A stretch of DNA of 64,000 nucleotides, taken from positions 186,001-250,000 of the forward strand of contig CAVRIR010000006.1 of assembly GCA_963721305.1 (NCBI GenBank). The letters are read 5' to 3'. Origin of the DNA: DATAES01 sp963721305 (GTDB lineage Bacteria; Actinomycetota; Acidimicrobiia; Acidimicrobiales; JACDCH01). The notes under the pieces are model-generated. The model saw only the letters and a program-made list of their open reading frames with translations, ran no database searches and was not told where the DNA came from. The translations under genes were made by a program, and so were the position numbers. Within the stretch, counting starts at the first letter, position 1, and each line of letters opens with the position of its first letter. Shown piece after piece: positions 16,146 through 24,923 of this stretch.

Positions 16146-17138
16146 ATGGCTTCGCTGGTGCATGTGTCCGACGAGGAACCGGGCATCGAGCGGCGAGGCA
16201 CGTCGACGTTTCGTTACGTCCGCCAGTCGTCGCGCGCTGCGGTGCGCGACGCGCGCGAGTTGGCTCGGATTCGTGGGCTCGCGATCCCGCCCGCGTGGAC
16301 CGATGTGTGGATCTGCGCGGATCCCGACGGGCACATCCAGGCCACCGGGCGGGACGCTCGCGGTCGGAAGCAATACCGGTACCACCCTGCGTTCAGGCGG
16401 CGACGCGAGCGGCGCAAGTTCGAGCAGCTCATCCCATTCGGCGAGTCGCTCGCAAGCCTGCGCACGGCCGTCGACAGCGATCTGCGCCGGCACGACCTCT
16501 CCCGTGAGCGGGTCGTCGCTGCCGTGGTCTCGCTGTTGGACTGCACCTGTGTCCGAATCGGCAACGAGGCCTACGCGAGAACCAATCGCTCGTTCGGGTT
16601 GTCGACCTTGCGATGCAAGCACGTCGACGTCGAGGGAACGCGGCTCGAGATGCGATTCGTGTCGAAGGGCGGGAAACCGGCCGAGGTGTCATGCTGCGAC
16701 GCGCGGCTGGCGCGTGTGGTGCGCCGCTGTCAGGAGCTTCCCGGACAGTTGTTGTTCCAGTACGAGCAGGACGGCACGGCGTGCCCGATCTCGTCGACGA
16801 ATGTGAACGACTACATCCGCGAGGCGAGTGGGCTCGACGCGACCGCGAAGACCTTTCGCACGTGGGGCGCGACGCGGATGGCGGCCGAGATGCTGGCAGC
16901 TATCGACGCGCCGCAATCGCAGCGAGGCGCGACCGCCGCTGTCAACGAAGTGATCACGATCGTTGCCGGCGAGCTCAACAACACGCGTGCCGTCTGCAAG
17001 GCGTCGTACGTCCATCCGATGGTGATCGACACGTTCGAGCGCGGCGAGCTCGCCGACAAATGGTCGAGTGGACCATCGCGTCCGCGCGACCACGTGACCG
17101 CGAACGAGCGCAAACTCCTGCACGTGCTCACTCACTGA
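16146..17138 (+). CDS. DNA topoisomerase IB (eukaryote/poxvirus-like)
   Basis: This 330-residue enzyme is the usual length for bacterial type IB topoisomerases, which relax DNA supercoils through a 3'-phosphotyrosine. The N-terminal RNA/DNA-binding part contains GLAIPPAWTDVWI, then GRDARGRKQYRYHPAF; the catalytic part has VVSLLDCTCVRIGNEAYART, LRCKHVDVEG, FVSKGGKP and FRTWGATRMAAEML. The nucleophile is the tyrosine in VCKASYVHPMV (about residue 285). It begins immediately after the stop of a 17-residue ORF and seems translationally coupled to it. No neighbour suggests a special role. Confidence 0.92.
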   Translation: MASLVHVSDEEPGIERRGTSTFRYVRQSSRAAVRDARELARIRGLAIPPAWTDVWICADPDGHIQATGRDARGRKQYRYHPAFRRRRERRKFEQLIPFGESLASLRTAVDSDLRRHDLSRERVVAAVVSLLDCTCVRIGNEAYARTNRSFGLSTLRCKHVDVEGTRLEMRFVSKGGKPAEVSCCDARLARVVRRCQELPGQLLFQYEQDGTACPISSTNVNDYIREASGLDATAKTFRTWGATRMAAEMLAAIDAPQSQRGATAAVNEVITIVAGELNNTRAVCKASYVHPMVIDTFERGELADKWSSGPSRPRDHVTANERKLLHVLTH

Positions 17139-17203
17139 ACGCTTCCTGAACGAATGTGACCCGGGGAACGGGATGGTCGCGGTGTCGTCGCTAGGGTGCG
17201 TCG

Positions 17204-17659
17204 ATGCCGCCGCGACAGCTCGAGCCGGGCGAGACCCTGATCACCGAAGGTGACGAACAGGTCAGCCTGTACGAGTTGCGTTCGGGAACGCTCGACATCG
17301 TGCGCAATGGCGCGACGGTCGCGACCGTCGCGGAGCCGGGCGCGATGTTCGGCGAGATGTCATTGCTTCTCGATCGACCTGCGTCCGCGTCGGTGCGCGC
17401 CCGGACGCAGTCGGTGGTGGTCGAGATCGCGGATGCCCGCGATCGCCTCGCGAGTGATCCCGAGTTCGGCGTGGTCCTGGCACGCCTGCTCGCGCGTCGC
17501 GTCGATGTCATGACGGGTTACCTCGCGGATCTGCGCCATCAGTACGGCGATCACGAGGGTGGGCTCGGGATGATCGACGAGGTGCTGGCATCGCTGTCGC
17601 ACAGTCCCCGGGTCGAGGTCGATCCCGGCTCGGAGCGCGAGACCGACGCGCCCTACTGA
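17204..17659 (+). CDS. Cyclic-nucleotide-binding-domain protein
   Basis: This 151-residue protein consists of a CAP-like cyclic-nucleotide-binding fold: GETLITEGDEQVSLYELRSG, GTLDIVRNGATVATV, then the phosphate-binding cassette PGAMFGEMSLLLDRPASASV and a C-terminal helix region. The FGE-x(5)-R-x-A cassette core is present (FGEMSLLLDRPASA), so cAMP or cGMP could bind. There is no winged HTH, transferase or channel domain, so it is a stand-alone sensor or adaptor. It converges with the phosphoesterase gene, one base apart. Targets are unknown. Confidence 0.85.
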   Translation: MPPRQLEPGETLITEGDEQVSLYELRSGTLDIVRNGATVATVAEPGAMFGEMSLLLDRPASASVRARTQSVVVEIADARDRLASDPEFGVVLARLLARRVDVMTGYLADLRHQYGDHEGGLGMIDEVLASLSHSPRVEVDPGSERETDAPY

Positions 17660-17660
17660 T

Positions 17661-18389
17661 TCACGGGCGGTCGAGCGCCAGATCCGCCGTCTCCCCACCG
17701 CCGTACCAGGACGCGAGGCGATCATCGAGATCCAGCACGACATGGTTCGGCACCGCGCCGACCCCGATGCGGCCGGCGTTGAACGTCCACGTGCCGCCGC
17801 TGTGCTCGAACCACGAGCCGCCGTCGACGAACGGCGCTTCGTGCACGTGTCCGGTCAGAACGACATCCGGGCGGAGCTCGTCGATCCACGCGCGCAAGTC
17901 CCCATCCCCGTACGACCGCCGCTGCCCGACCGCAGTGGGCGACCCGGCGGGCGGCGGGTGGTACACCCACACCCAGCAGGACGCGCGGTCGTCAGCTTGT
18001 TGTCGCAATTGCGCGTCGACGTCCTCGCGGGTCGACGGTCCGTCCCACCACGGACACACGGTCACGCGCACGTCACCCTTGTCGAACGAGTCGCCGTCGA
18101 CGAGTGCACCGACGTGACGGCCTTCGAGCAGCCACGCCGCCGTCTTCTCGCCGTGCAGGTTGCGCGCGGTGAGATCGTGATTGCCGGAACTCGCGATGAC
18201 CGTCGTGCGCTCGGCGAGCCTGGACAGGTAGCGCAGCACGACGACCGACTGCGACTCGAGTGCGACCGGCGACGAGATGTCGAGGTGATCGCCCGCCACG
18301 ACCACGACGTCGAACTGGTCGGCGACTGACACCAACCAGTCAAGTTGCCGCAAGTTGTAGTGAAGGTCCGACGTCAACAAGAGCTGCAC
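17661..18389 (-). CDS. Calcineurin-like metallophosphoesterase
   Basis: This protein has about 242 residues and all metallophosphoesterase metal motifs in order: TSDLHYN (D-x-H), VVAGDHLD (GD), SSGNHDLT (GNHD), and VYHPPPA and LTGHVHEAPF (GHxH). The family hydrolyses phosphomono- or diesters with two metal ions; the second motif reads GDHLD. No signal peptide is present, so it is cytoplasmic. GTG at 18389 is taken as the start because the mature fold begins there (VQLLLTSDLH); codons further out overlap the divergent VOC gene. The substrate is unknown. Confidence 0.85.
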   Translation of the reverse strand: MQLLLTSDLHYNLRQLDWLVSVADQFDVVVVAGDHLDISSPVALESQSVVVLRYLSRLAERTTVIASSGNHDLTARNLHGEKTAAWLLEGRHVGALVDGDSFDKGDVRVTVCPWWDGPSTREDVDAQLRQQADDRASCWVWVYHPPPAGSPTAVGQRRSYGDGDLRAWIDELRPDVVLTGHVHEAPFVDGGSWFEHSGGTWTFNAGRIGVGAVPNHVVLDLDDRLASWYGGGETADLALDRP

Positions 18390-18441
18390 GACCACTCGGT
18401 CTAGCGGATCGTTCCTGAGCTCCGGGCGGTACGGTGCGCGG

Positions 18442-18891
18442 GTGGAGCAGCGCATCAGTCTCGTGACCCTCGGCGTGTCGGATCTCGCGAGAGCGAAACG
18501 GTTCTACGAAGCGCTCGGCTGGCGCGGGCAAGAGGTCGAGGCGACGGTGTTCTTCCAAGCCGGTGGGATGGGTGTGGTGTTGTGGGGTCGGCAGAAGTTG
18601 GCGGAGGACGCGGGCGTGTCCGATACGAAGGAGGGCGACGACTTCGGCGGCATCACGCTCGCCTACAACGCGCGCTCGCGCGCCGAAGTCGACGACATCC
18701 TCGCGGCGGCGCGCGTTGCGGGTGCGGTGATCACGAAGCCGGCGGCCGACACGTTCTACGGCGGCTACGCGGGCTACTTCGCCGATCCGGATGGCCACCT
18801 GTGGGAGGTCGCGCACAACCCGGGGTTCACGATCGAGCCGGACGGCTCGCTTCGACTCCCGGACTTTCACGCCTCGCCAACTCCGGGGTGA
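18442..18891 (+). CDS. VOC-family (glyoxalase-like) protein
   Basis: This 149-residue VOC protein has module 1 RISLVTLGVSDLARAKRFYE, then ALGW, and module 2 GGITLAYNARSRAEVDDILA, ending YFADPDGHLWEVAHNPGF with the conserved DPDGHLWEVA and its metal-ligand glutamate. The group includes bleomycin-resistance-like and lactoylglutathione-lyase-like proteins; no substrate can be assigned. It starts with GTG. Its stop codon lies inside a dispersed hairpin repeat that separates it from the convergent oxidoreductase gene. Confidence 0.87.
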   Translation: MEQRISLVTLGVSDLARAKRFYEALGWRGQEVEATVFFQAGGMGVVLWGRQKLAEDAGVSDTKEGDDFGGITLAYNARSRAEVDDILAAARVAGAVITKPAADTFYGGYAGYFADPDGHLWEVAHNPGFTIEPDGSLRLPDFHASPTPG

Positions 18892-18927
18892 AACGGGCGC
18901 CAGAGCGCCCGTTTCCATCCAACATTC
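18879..18927. repeat. Dispersed hairpin repeat, copy A
   Basis: This is a copy of a repeat found four times in the window. GAAACGGGCGC (18890-18900) and GCGCCCGTTTC (18905-18915) form a perfect 11-bp stem with a CAGA loop, followed by CATCCAACATTC. It fills the gap between two convergent genes, where it could act as a bidirectional terminator. Confidence 0.8.
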
Positions 18928-18929
18928 GC

Positions 18930-19793
18930 TCAGGTGGCGGCGATGACCGACTCGCCGAACGCGGTGAGCGTGTCCGGCTTGGCGAAGTCGGCGAACCACA
19001 CGTAGGTGCGTTCGATCCCGCGTGCCGCACGCGCGCCGAAGTGGTCGACGAGCTCGGCGGCGGACCCGATGATCGGGTTGCCATAGCGGAAACGACGGTT
19101 CGTCAGCGCGGTGATCTCGTCCCGCTCAGGTTCGTCTCCGACGAAGGCCACGATCTCCTGGATCGACACGCGCGCCGTACCGACCTCGGCGCGGAGGTCG
19201 TCGAGCTTGTCGAGCGAACCGACCTGGATGTTCCACCAGTCGGCGAACTCGCGCACGAGCGCGAGCGTCTTGCGTCCGGTGCCGCCGATCACGATCGGAA
19301 TCGACGCCGTCGGAAGCGGCGCCTGCGACGCCTCCACCAGGTGGTGGAACTCGCCCTCGTAGCCGACCGTCTCACCCTTCCAGAACGCGCGCAGAACCTC
19401 GAGCGTCTCGCGCAATCGTTGGACGCGGGCCGCCGGTTCGGTCGGTGCGACACCGAACGTGAAGAACTCGTCCGGGACGGACCCCCAGCCGATCCCGAGC
19501 TCGAACCGGCCTCCGGATGCGTGGTCGATCGACACCGCTTCACGGGCGAGCACCGCGGGATGGCGGAACGAGTCACAGAGCACCAGCGAGCCGATGCGCA
19601 ACCGCTCGGTGTGCGCGGCGATCCACGTGTTCGTGACCATCGCCTCATACATCGGAAGATGGAGCGCGAGCGGCGGGGCGAGGTGGTCCATCCCCGCGAT
19701 GCCGGTGAAACCTGCGGCCTCGGCAGCGCGCGCCCGCGCCACGAGGTCGTCGAACGACAAGCGCATCTGCGGCAGGAAGAGGACGTACTCCAT
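18930..19793 (-). CDS. LLM-class F420-dependent oxidoreductase
   Basis: This 287-residue protein has the luciferase-like (TIM-barrel) fold: FLPQMRLSFDDLVARARAAE at the start, SGGRFELGIGWGSVPDEFF (about residues 102-120) and PIVIGGTGRKTLALVREFAD (about 180-200). Actinobacterial members with the ELGIG and GGTG motifs usually use reduced coenzyme F420 rather than FMN, but this is family knowledge. The start at ATG 19793 begins the fold at once. The gene is divergent from a methyltransferase gene 63 bases away and converges with the VOC gene across repeat A. The substrate is unknown. Confidence 0.87.
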   Translation of the reverse strand: MEYVLFLPQMRLSFDDLVARARAAEAAGFTGIAGMDHLAPPLALHLPMYEAMVTNTWIAAHTERLRIGSLVLCDSFRHPAVLAREAVSIDHASGGRFELGIGWGSVPDEFFTFGVAPTEPAARVQRLRETLEVLRAFWKGETVGYEGEFHHLVEASQAPLPTASIPIVIGGTGRKTLALVREFADWWNIQVGSLDKLDDLRAEVGTARVSIQEIVAFVGDEPERDEITALTNRRFRYGNPIIGSAAELVDHFGARAARGIERTYVWFADFAKPDTLTAFGESVIAAT

Positions 19794-19856
19794 GGATGGT
19801 CGGGCAGAAGCTACGAGAAACCTGCACACTCGTGCGCATTGGGCTGGAGGTGCACG

Positions 19857-20498
19857 ATGACGATGGTCGAGCTGACCAGGGTGGTTCCCGATCGCCCCGG
19901 ACGACCGGAGTGGGGCGACGCTGCTCGGCCGATGCGCGAGTTGACGCGCTCGATCGCGTTCGGCGACGACGCGTGGACGCCCGAGCGCGCCGCGCAGATC
20001 AGTTCCTTCTTCGATTCGATGGCCACCGGTTGGCGCGACCAGGACCGGCCGGAACGACACGACGCATTGTCGGACGCGCTCATCCGGGGCGGTCCCTTCC
20101 CCGAAGGCTGGTGCGCGGAGGTCGGTTCCGGTACCGGCAACGCCACCGACGACCTCCGGCAGCCGTTCCCCGGGGTGGTGTCGTTCGAGCTTTCGCTCGA
20201 GATGCTGCGGCGCGCACCACTGGATGGTCGCCAGCTGCAGGCCGATGCCGCTGCCATTCCGTTGCGGACGGGCGCGGTCGCCGTCGTGGCGTTGATCAAC
20301 ATGTTCCTGTTCCCGACCGAGATGGCGCGCGTGCTGCGCGACGACGGCGTGCTGCTGTGGGTGAGCACGAACGGCGACGAGACACCGATCTACCTCCCGC
20401 CCGCCGACGTGCTGCGCGCCCTACCGGGGACGTGGGAAGGGACGACCTCCCAGGCGGGATGGGGCACCTGGCTGACGGCCCGCCGCCACCTCTCCTGA
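19857..20498 (+). CDS. Class I SAM-dependent methyltransferase
   Basis: This 213-residue protein has SAM-binding motif I GWCAEVGSGTGNATDDL (about residues 84-100), a motif II-like acidic residue in VVSFELSLEML, and the later strand RTGAVAVVALINMFLF. The N-terminal 60 residues are extra and helical. The fold is that of small-molecule methyltransferases; the acceptor is not known. GGAGG lies 7 bases before the ATG at 19857. It is divergent from the F420 oxidoreductase gene and shares a short promoter region with it. Confidence 0.83.
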   Translation: MTMVELTRVVPDRPGRPEWGDAARPMRELTRSIAFGDDAWTPERAAQISSFFDSMATGWRDQDRPERHDALSDALIRGGPFPEGWCAEVGSGTGNATDDLRQPFPGVVSFELSLEMLRRAPLDGRQLQADAAAIPLRTGAVAVVALINMFLFPTEMARVLRDDGVLLWVSTNGDETPIYLPPADVLRALPGTWEGTTSQAGWGTWLTARRHLS

Positions 20499-20602
20499 AC
20501 GAATGTTGGTTCGTGTCCACCGGCCGGGGGCCGCGGCGCGACCGCGCGACGGCGCGACGGCGGTAGACAAGCCGCACCATTTCTCTCCCTAGGCTGACCT
20601 CC

Positions 20603-21877
20603 ATGAAGCCTTCTTCCCGGTTCCTGCTCGAGGGCGTCCACTCGGCCGCGACCACCGCGAATGCGCTTCGGCCGATGGCCCGGACGGGACCTCTGTCCGT
20701 TCCCGCCTTCGCCTGGGGCCTCGGGCCGTCGGAGCTACCGCTGCACACTGGGTTGCTCCAGATCGCGACCGGACTGGTGTTGTCGCGAGGCGGCGGGACG
20801 AGGGGTTGGCGGGGGAAGCTCGGCATCGCCGCGCACCTCGCCTCGGCCGCAGGCCTCGTCGCCATTCACCAGACCGCGTCGAAGGCCAGCGGCGCGCTCG
20901 AAGCGGCGCTGCAGAACGAGCTGGGCGCCGACTACCGATCGCGGATTCACGAACCGTTCTCGCCGCGACCTGAGGTCCCGCTCACGCGGCAGCAGCTCTT
21001 GCGGCCCGACATGCGCACACGCCGCCGCTACCGCACCGAGCGCGACATCAGCTACGGCGACGCGGGCAAGCGCAACCTGCTCGACGTCTGGAAGCGCGCC
21101 GATCTGCCGCGCGACGCCAAGGCACCGGTGCTCTTCCAGGTGCACGGCGGCGCGTGGATGATGGGGCAGAAGGAAGGTCAGGCCGAGCCGTTGATGGCCC
21201 ATCTCGCCGAGCGCGGCTGGGTGTGCGTCACGACGAACTACCGCCTCTCGCCCCGCGCCACATGGCCGGACCACATCGTCGATGTCAAGAAGGCTCTGGC
21301 GTGGACGAAGGCATCGATCGCGGCGCATGGCGGTGATCCCGACTTCGTCGTCATCACCGGCGGATCGGCAGGCGGCCACCTCTCCTCGCTCGCCGCGCTC
21401 ACCCCAAACGTCGCCGCGTTTCAACCGGGATTCGAAGACGTCGACACGTCGGTCGCCGCGGCAGTGCCGTTCTATGGCGTCTACGACTTCGTCAATCGCT
21501 ACGGCACCGGTCGGTCGGACATGGACGACTTCCTGGGCAAGCAGGTGTTCAAGAGCACGTTGGCCGACGACCGGGCCCGATGGGACGAAGCCTCACCGAT
21601 CAGCCACGTCGGACCGCAGGCGCCGGCGTTCTTCGTGATCCACGGGACGAACGATTCCCTCGTTCCCGTCGAGCAGGCACGGACGTTCGTCGACGAGCTC
21701 CGCAAGGCGTCGGATCAACCGGTCGTGTACGGCGAGCTCCCGGGCGCGCAGCACGCGTTCGACACGTTCCCTTCGGTGCGCGAGCACGCCACGATGCACG
21801 CCGTCGAGCGATTCTTGTCGGTGGTCCGGAGCGAGCACGGCGGCCAGACGCCTGCCGAAGCCGTCAACCGCGCCTGA
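20603..21877 (+). CDS. Alpha/beta-hydrolase esterase (hormone-sensitive-lipase-like)
   Basis: This 424-residue protein has a predicted membrane-linked N-terminus (hydrophobic stretches at about residues 45-60 and 75-90) and a hydrolase domain from about residue 150. The oxyanion motif VHGGAWMMG, the nucleophile elbow GGSAGGHLSS (serine near residue 255), the acid DSLVPVE and the histidine in GAQHAFDT are all intact. The layout is like mycobacterial LipQ/LipC-type esterases that act on acyl chains at the membrane; the substrate is inferred only. It is monocistronic; the ATG is 4 bases after a weak GACC region. Confidence 0.86.
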   Translation: MKPSSRFLLEGVHSAATTANALRPMARTGPLSVPAFAWGLGPSELPLHTGLLQIATGLVLSRGGGTRGWRGKLGIAAHLASAAGLVAIHQTASKASGALEAALQNELGADYRSRIHEPFSPRPEVPLTRQQLLRPDMRTRRRYRTERDISYGDAGKRNLLDVWKRADLPRDAKAPVLFQVHGGAWMMGQKEGQAEPLMAHLAERGWVCVTTNYRLSPRATWPDHIVDVKKALAWTKASIAAHGGDPDFVVITGGSAGGHLSSLAALTPNVAAFQPGFEDVDTSVAAAVPFYGVYDFVNRYGTGRSDMDDFLGKQVFKSTLADDRARWDEASPISHVGPQAPAFFVIHGTNDSLVPVEQARTFVDELRKASDQPVVYGELPGAQHAFDTFPSVREHATMHAVERFLSVVRSEHGGQTPAEAVNRA

Positions 21878-21884
21878 CCAGGTT

Positions 21885-21902
21885 GGTATCCGATCGGATA
21901 CC
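21885..21902. promoter_or_regulatory. Perfect 18-bp palindrome, likely operator of the XRE/NTase pair
   Basis: GGTATCCGATCGGATACC is a perfect palindrome that ends 8 bases before the GTG of the XRE gene. No ribosome binding site fits in the remaining space, so the transcript may be leaderless with the site overlapping the promoter. The natural ligand would be the XRE protein itself. Confidence 0.65.
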
Positions 21903-21910
21903 ATGTCATC

Positions 21911-22225
21911 GTGAACGCTGCTGCCGACCTCCGTGCCGTCCGCCTCCGTGCCGGCCTGACCCTGCGCGAGCTCGCTCGCCGCGCCGGTACGTCCCACGCC
22001 ACGTTGGCGGCGTACGAGAGCGGCCGCAAGGTGCCCTCGGTGGCGACGTTCGATCGCATCGTGCGCGCCGCGGGCTACCGGCCGGGAGTCGAGCTGACCC
22101 CTGCCGTCGGCGGGCCGGATCGGGCCGATCGCGGCCGTGAGCTCGTCGAGGTCCTCGAGCTCGCCGCCCGCTTCCCCGCGCGACACGCCCGCACGTTGCG
22201 GTTCCCTCGGTTCGGGCCTGCCTGA
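21911..22225 (+). CDS. XRE-family HTH regulator (antitoxin-like)
   Basis: This 104-residue protein has an N-terminal XRE helix-turn-helix: RAVRLRAGLTLRELARRAGT, then SHATLAAYESGRKVPSVATF. The C-terminal 45 residues are helical and charged. It starts with GTG, 8 bases after a perfect palindrome, and is followed 11 bases later by a nucleotidyltransferase gene. This is the layout of an autoregulated toxin-antitoxin operon with the regulator first. The antitoxin role is inferred from gene order, the palindrome and the partner. Confidence 0.8.
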   Translation: MNAAADLRAVRLRAGLTLRELARRAGTSHATLAAYESGRKVPSVATFDRIVRAAGYRPGVELTPAVGGPDRADRGRELVEVLELAARFPARHARTLRFPRFGPA

Positions 22226-22236
22226 CGCAGCTTGAC

Positions 22237-22776
22237 GTGACGACCCTCGGCATCCCAGCGAAGATGCTCGCCATCCACACGGCGCTCGACGACGCCGGCA
22301 TCGGGCATGCCTTCGGTGGCGCGCTCGCGCTCGCGTGGTGCACGCAGCGAGCACGGGGCACGATCGACATCGACCTCAACGTGTTCGCCGGCACCGAGCG
22401 CGTGCGCGACGTGCTCGACGCGCTGCCGGCAGAGGTCACATGGGACGAGGACGACTTCATGCTGCTCGAGCGTGACGGCCAGCAGCGGCTGTGGTGGGAG
22501 TCCACGCCCGTCGACGTCTTCCTGAACACGACGGAGTTCCACGATCAGGTCGGCGGGCGCGCACGATGGGAGGAGTTCGACGGCGTCGATCTGCCCTTCC
22601 TGTCGTGTGCCGACCTCGCGGTGTTCAAGGCGTTCTTCAGCCGCACGAAGGACTGGGCCGACCTGGAGGAGATGCAGGCGGCCGGAACGTTGGACGTCGA
22701 TCGGGTGATCGGTGTGCTGGTGCGCTACCTCGGTCCGGACGACGAGCGCGTCGACCGCTTGCGAACGCTCGCTTGA
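22237..22776 (+). CDS. Nucleotidyltransferase-fold protein, possible toxin partner
   Basis: This 179-residue protein has a Pol-beta-superfamily nucleotidyltransferase core: FGGALALAWCTQRARGTIDI, then DLN, gives the GG-x(n)-D-x-D motif (about residues 27-49), and a later acidic residue in TPVDVFLNTTEF (about 88-99). The C-terminal part (CADLAVFKAFFSRTKDWADL) is conserved in MNT/AbiEii-like proteins. In MNT/HEPN and AbiE systems such enzymes modify tRNA or the partner. Here the partner is an XRE regulator, so a toxin-like function is inferred. The GTG or ATG near 22237 has no strong ribosome binding site and is probably coupled. Confidence 0.78.
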   Translation: MTTLGIPAKMLAIHTALDDAGIGHAFGGALALAWCTQRARGTIDIDLNVFAGTERVRDVLDALPAEVTWDEDDFMLLERDGQQRLWWESTPVDVFLNTTEFHDQVGGRARWEEFDGVDLPFLSCADLAVFKAFFSRTKDWADLEEMQAAGTLDVDRVIGVLVRYLGPDDERVDRLRTLA

Positions 22777-22790
22777 ATCGCGTGGTGGGG

Positions 22791-24923
22791 TCAGCGGCCG
22801 GCGCCGACCAGCTCCTCTTCCTCCGACGGCTGCTCGATGGACTCGGTCGGCGCCTGCTCGAAGTGCACCCGTGGGATCACCCGCTGCAGCCAGCGGGGTA
22901 GCCACCAGTTCGCGTCACCCAGCAGCTCCATGGTCGCGGGCACGAGCACGACACGCACGATGGTCGCGTCGATCGCGACCGCAACTGCGAGACCGAGACC
23001 GATGAGCTTGAGCGCGCGGAGATCGGCCACGACGAAGCTGCCGAAGACGAACACCATGATCAGCGCGGCGGCGGTGATCACACGGGCAGTGCTCGCAAGT
23101 CCTTCCGCGACCGCGTCGCCGTTGTCGCCGGTGCGGTCGTACTCCTCACGGATGGCACTCAGCAGGAAGACCTCGTAGTCCATCGACAGGCCGAACACGA
23201 TCGCGAACAACATCATCGGCACCCACGGCTCGATGGGCGCCGGGCTGACGTTGAGGAAGTCCGCTCCCCAACCCCACTGGAACACGGCGACGATGACGCC
23301 GTACGCCGCGCCGATGGAAAGCAGGTTCATGATCACGGCCTTGAGCGGCACGAGCAGCGATCGGAACACGCCCAGGAGCAACAGGAAGCTCAACGCCAAT
23401 ACCGCGCCGATGAACAGCGGCAACCGCTGCCCGATGACGTCCGCGAAGTCGATGCTGCTGGCGGCCTGCCCGCCCAGATGCGCGGTCAGTCCGGAGCCCG
23501 CGGTGACCTCGGGGATCACGTTGTCGCGCAGGTGGTGGACGAGCCGGTAGGTCGCTTCGTCCTGGGGCCCGGTCGTCGGAATGACCGTGGCGAGTGCCGC
23601 CGTGCCCGACGGGTTCAGGCTCGGATCGCTGGCCGAGGCGACACCAGGCGTGGCACGCAGCGCGGCCACGAGCGCGGGCAGGTCCTGCGTCGCGCCGGGC
23701 TTGGACGCATCGGCGACGACCAGGATCGGACCGTTCAGGCCAGGACCGAAGCCCTGCGCGATGAGCTCGTACGCCTTGTGCGTCGTGCTCGACGTCGGAT
23801 CCGTGCTCGCGTCCGCCCCGCCGAGACGCAACGACAGCGCCGGAAGGATCAGAACGAGGAGCACCACGAAGCCGGCTGCCGCGATGATGCCGGGCCGGCG
23901 CTGGACGACCCGCGCCCAGCGATGCCACGTGGTCTCGCCGGCGTGCTCGTTGCGCCGGCCGACCTTGAACCGGTCGATCGACTGGCCGACGAAGCCGAGG
24001 AGCGCCGGCAAGAGCGTCAGGGCGGCGAGCACCGCGACCAACACCGCGAACGACGTACCGACTGCGAGGCCATGGAGGAACGGCAACCCCATGAGGAGGA
24101 TGCCGAGCACGGAGATCATGACGGTGATACCGGCGAACATGACCGCTCGGCCGGACGTGTTCATCGCCTCGACCACCGCAGCTTCGGGTGACGACGTGCG
24201 TTGCAGCGCGCCGCGATAGCGGGTGACGATGAAGAGCGCGTAGTCGATGCCGACGCCGATGCCGATCATCGCCGCGACCTCGGACGCGAAGTTGGGTGTG
24301 CTGAGGACGTTGGCGAGCACGCCGATGCTCGCGACGGAGATTCCCACCCCGACCAACGCGGTCACGATCGGAAGGCCCATCGCGATCAACGATCCGAACG
24401 CGACCAGGAGCACCACGATGGCGGCGATGATGCCGACGACTTCACTCGCCGGCATCTGCACGTCACTGAACCACGACCCGCCGAACTCGACCTGCAATCC
24501 CTCCCGCTCGAGCGGCTGTGCCATCTGCTCGAGTTGCTTGGCGACGCCCGACGGATCATCGCTCGATCCGCTCGCCATGGTGATCGGCGCGATCGCTACC
24601 GCACCGCCCGGCGAGACCTGAAGGGGCGCGACCTCGAGGATCCCGGGCACCTTCGCGACCTGGGCAAGGAACGCGTTCACCGCCGCGGGGTCCTTGCGGA
24701 TGTCAGCGAACACGATCTGGCCTTCGTCCCCGTGTCGGGCCGGGAAGTCGCTCGCCAGCCGGTCGTACGCGGCCTGCGAGTCGGTGTTGGGAAGGCGGCC
24801 GGCAGTGGCGTAGTCGCCGGCCAAGGCCGAGCCTCCGACAACGGTAGCGATCAGGATCACCACCCACGCGACGACGACAACGCGACGGTGTCGGTACGAA
24901 CCTCGGGCCAGGCGAGTGAGCAC
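22791..24923 (-). CDS. MMPL/RND-family membrane exporter
   Basis: This protein has about 710 residues and two repeats of the MMPL layout: one N-terminal membrane helix (VVVVAWVVILIATVVGGSAL), a large extracellular loop, and then five or six helices. Both copies of the proton-relay motif are present, GIGVGIDYALFIVTRYR (about residues 225-241) and FGLSMDYEVFLLSAIREEYD (about 580-599). Mycobacterial relatives export lipids or siderophores; no lipid-synthesis gene is adjacent, so the cargo is unknown. GTG at 24923 follows AGGGAG. It converges with the NTase gene and is divergent from the crotonase gene across a hairpin-rich gap. Confidence 0.9.
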   Translation of the reverse strand: MLTRLARGSYRHRRVVVVAWVVILIATVVGGSALAGDYATAGRLPNTDSQAAYDRLASDFPARHGDEGQIVFADIRKDPAAVNAFLAQVAKVPGILEVAPLQVSPGGAVAIAPITMASGSSDDPSGVAKQLEQMAQPLEREGLQVEFGGSWFSDVQMPASEVVGIIAAIVVLLVAFGSLIAMGLPIVTALVGVGISVASIGVLANVLSTPNFASEVAAMIGIGVGIDYALFIVTRYRGALQRTSSPEAAVVEAMNTSGRAVMFAGITVMISVLGILLMGLPFLHGLAVGTSFAVLVAVLAALTLLPALLGFVGQSIDRFKVGRRNEHAGETTWHRWARVVQRRPGIIAAAGFVVLLVLILPALSLRLGGADASTDPTSSTTHKAYELIAQGFGPGLNGPILVVADASKPGATQDLPALVAALRATPGVASASDPSLNPSGTAALATVIPTTGPQDEATYRLVHHLRDNVIPEVTAGSGLTAHLGGQAASSIDFADVIGQRLPLFIGAVLALSFLLLLGVFRSLLVPLKAVIMNLLSIGAAYGVIVAVFQWGWGADFLNVSPAPIEPWVPMMLFAIVFGLSMDYEVFLLSAIREEYDRTGDNGDAVAEGLASTARVITAAALIMVFVFGSFVVADLRALKLIGLGLAVAVAIDATIVRVVLVPATMELLGDANWWLPRWLQRVIPRVHFEQAPTESIEQPSEEEELVGAGR

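Noticed and set aside
20495..20510. Partial match to the hairpin repeat (GAACGAATGTTGG)
   Set aside because: Only one flank of the element is present, with no stem; probably chance or a remnant.
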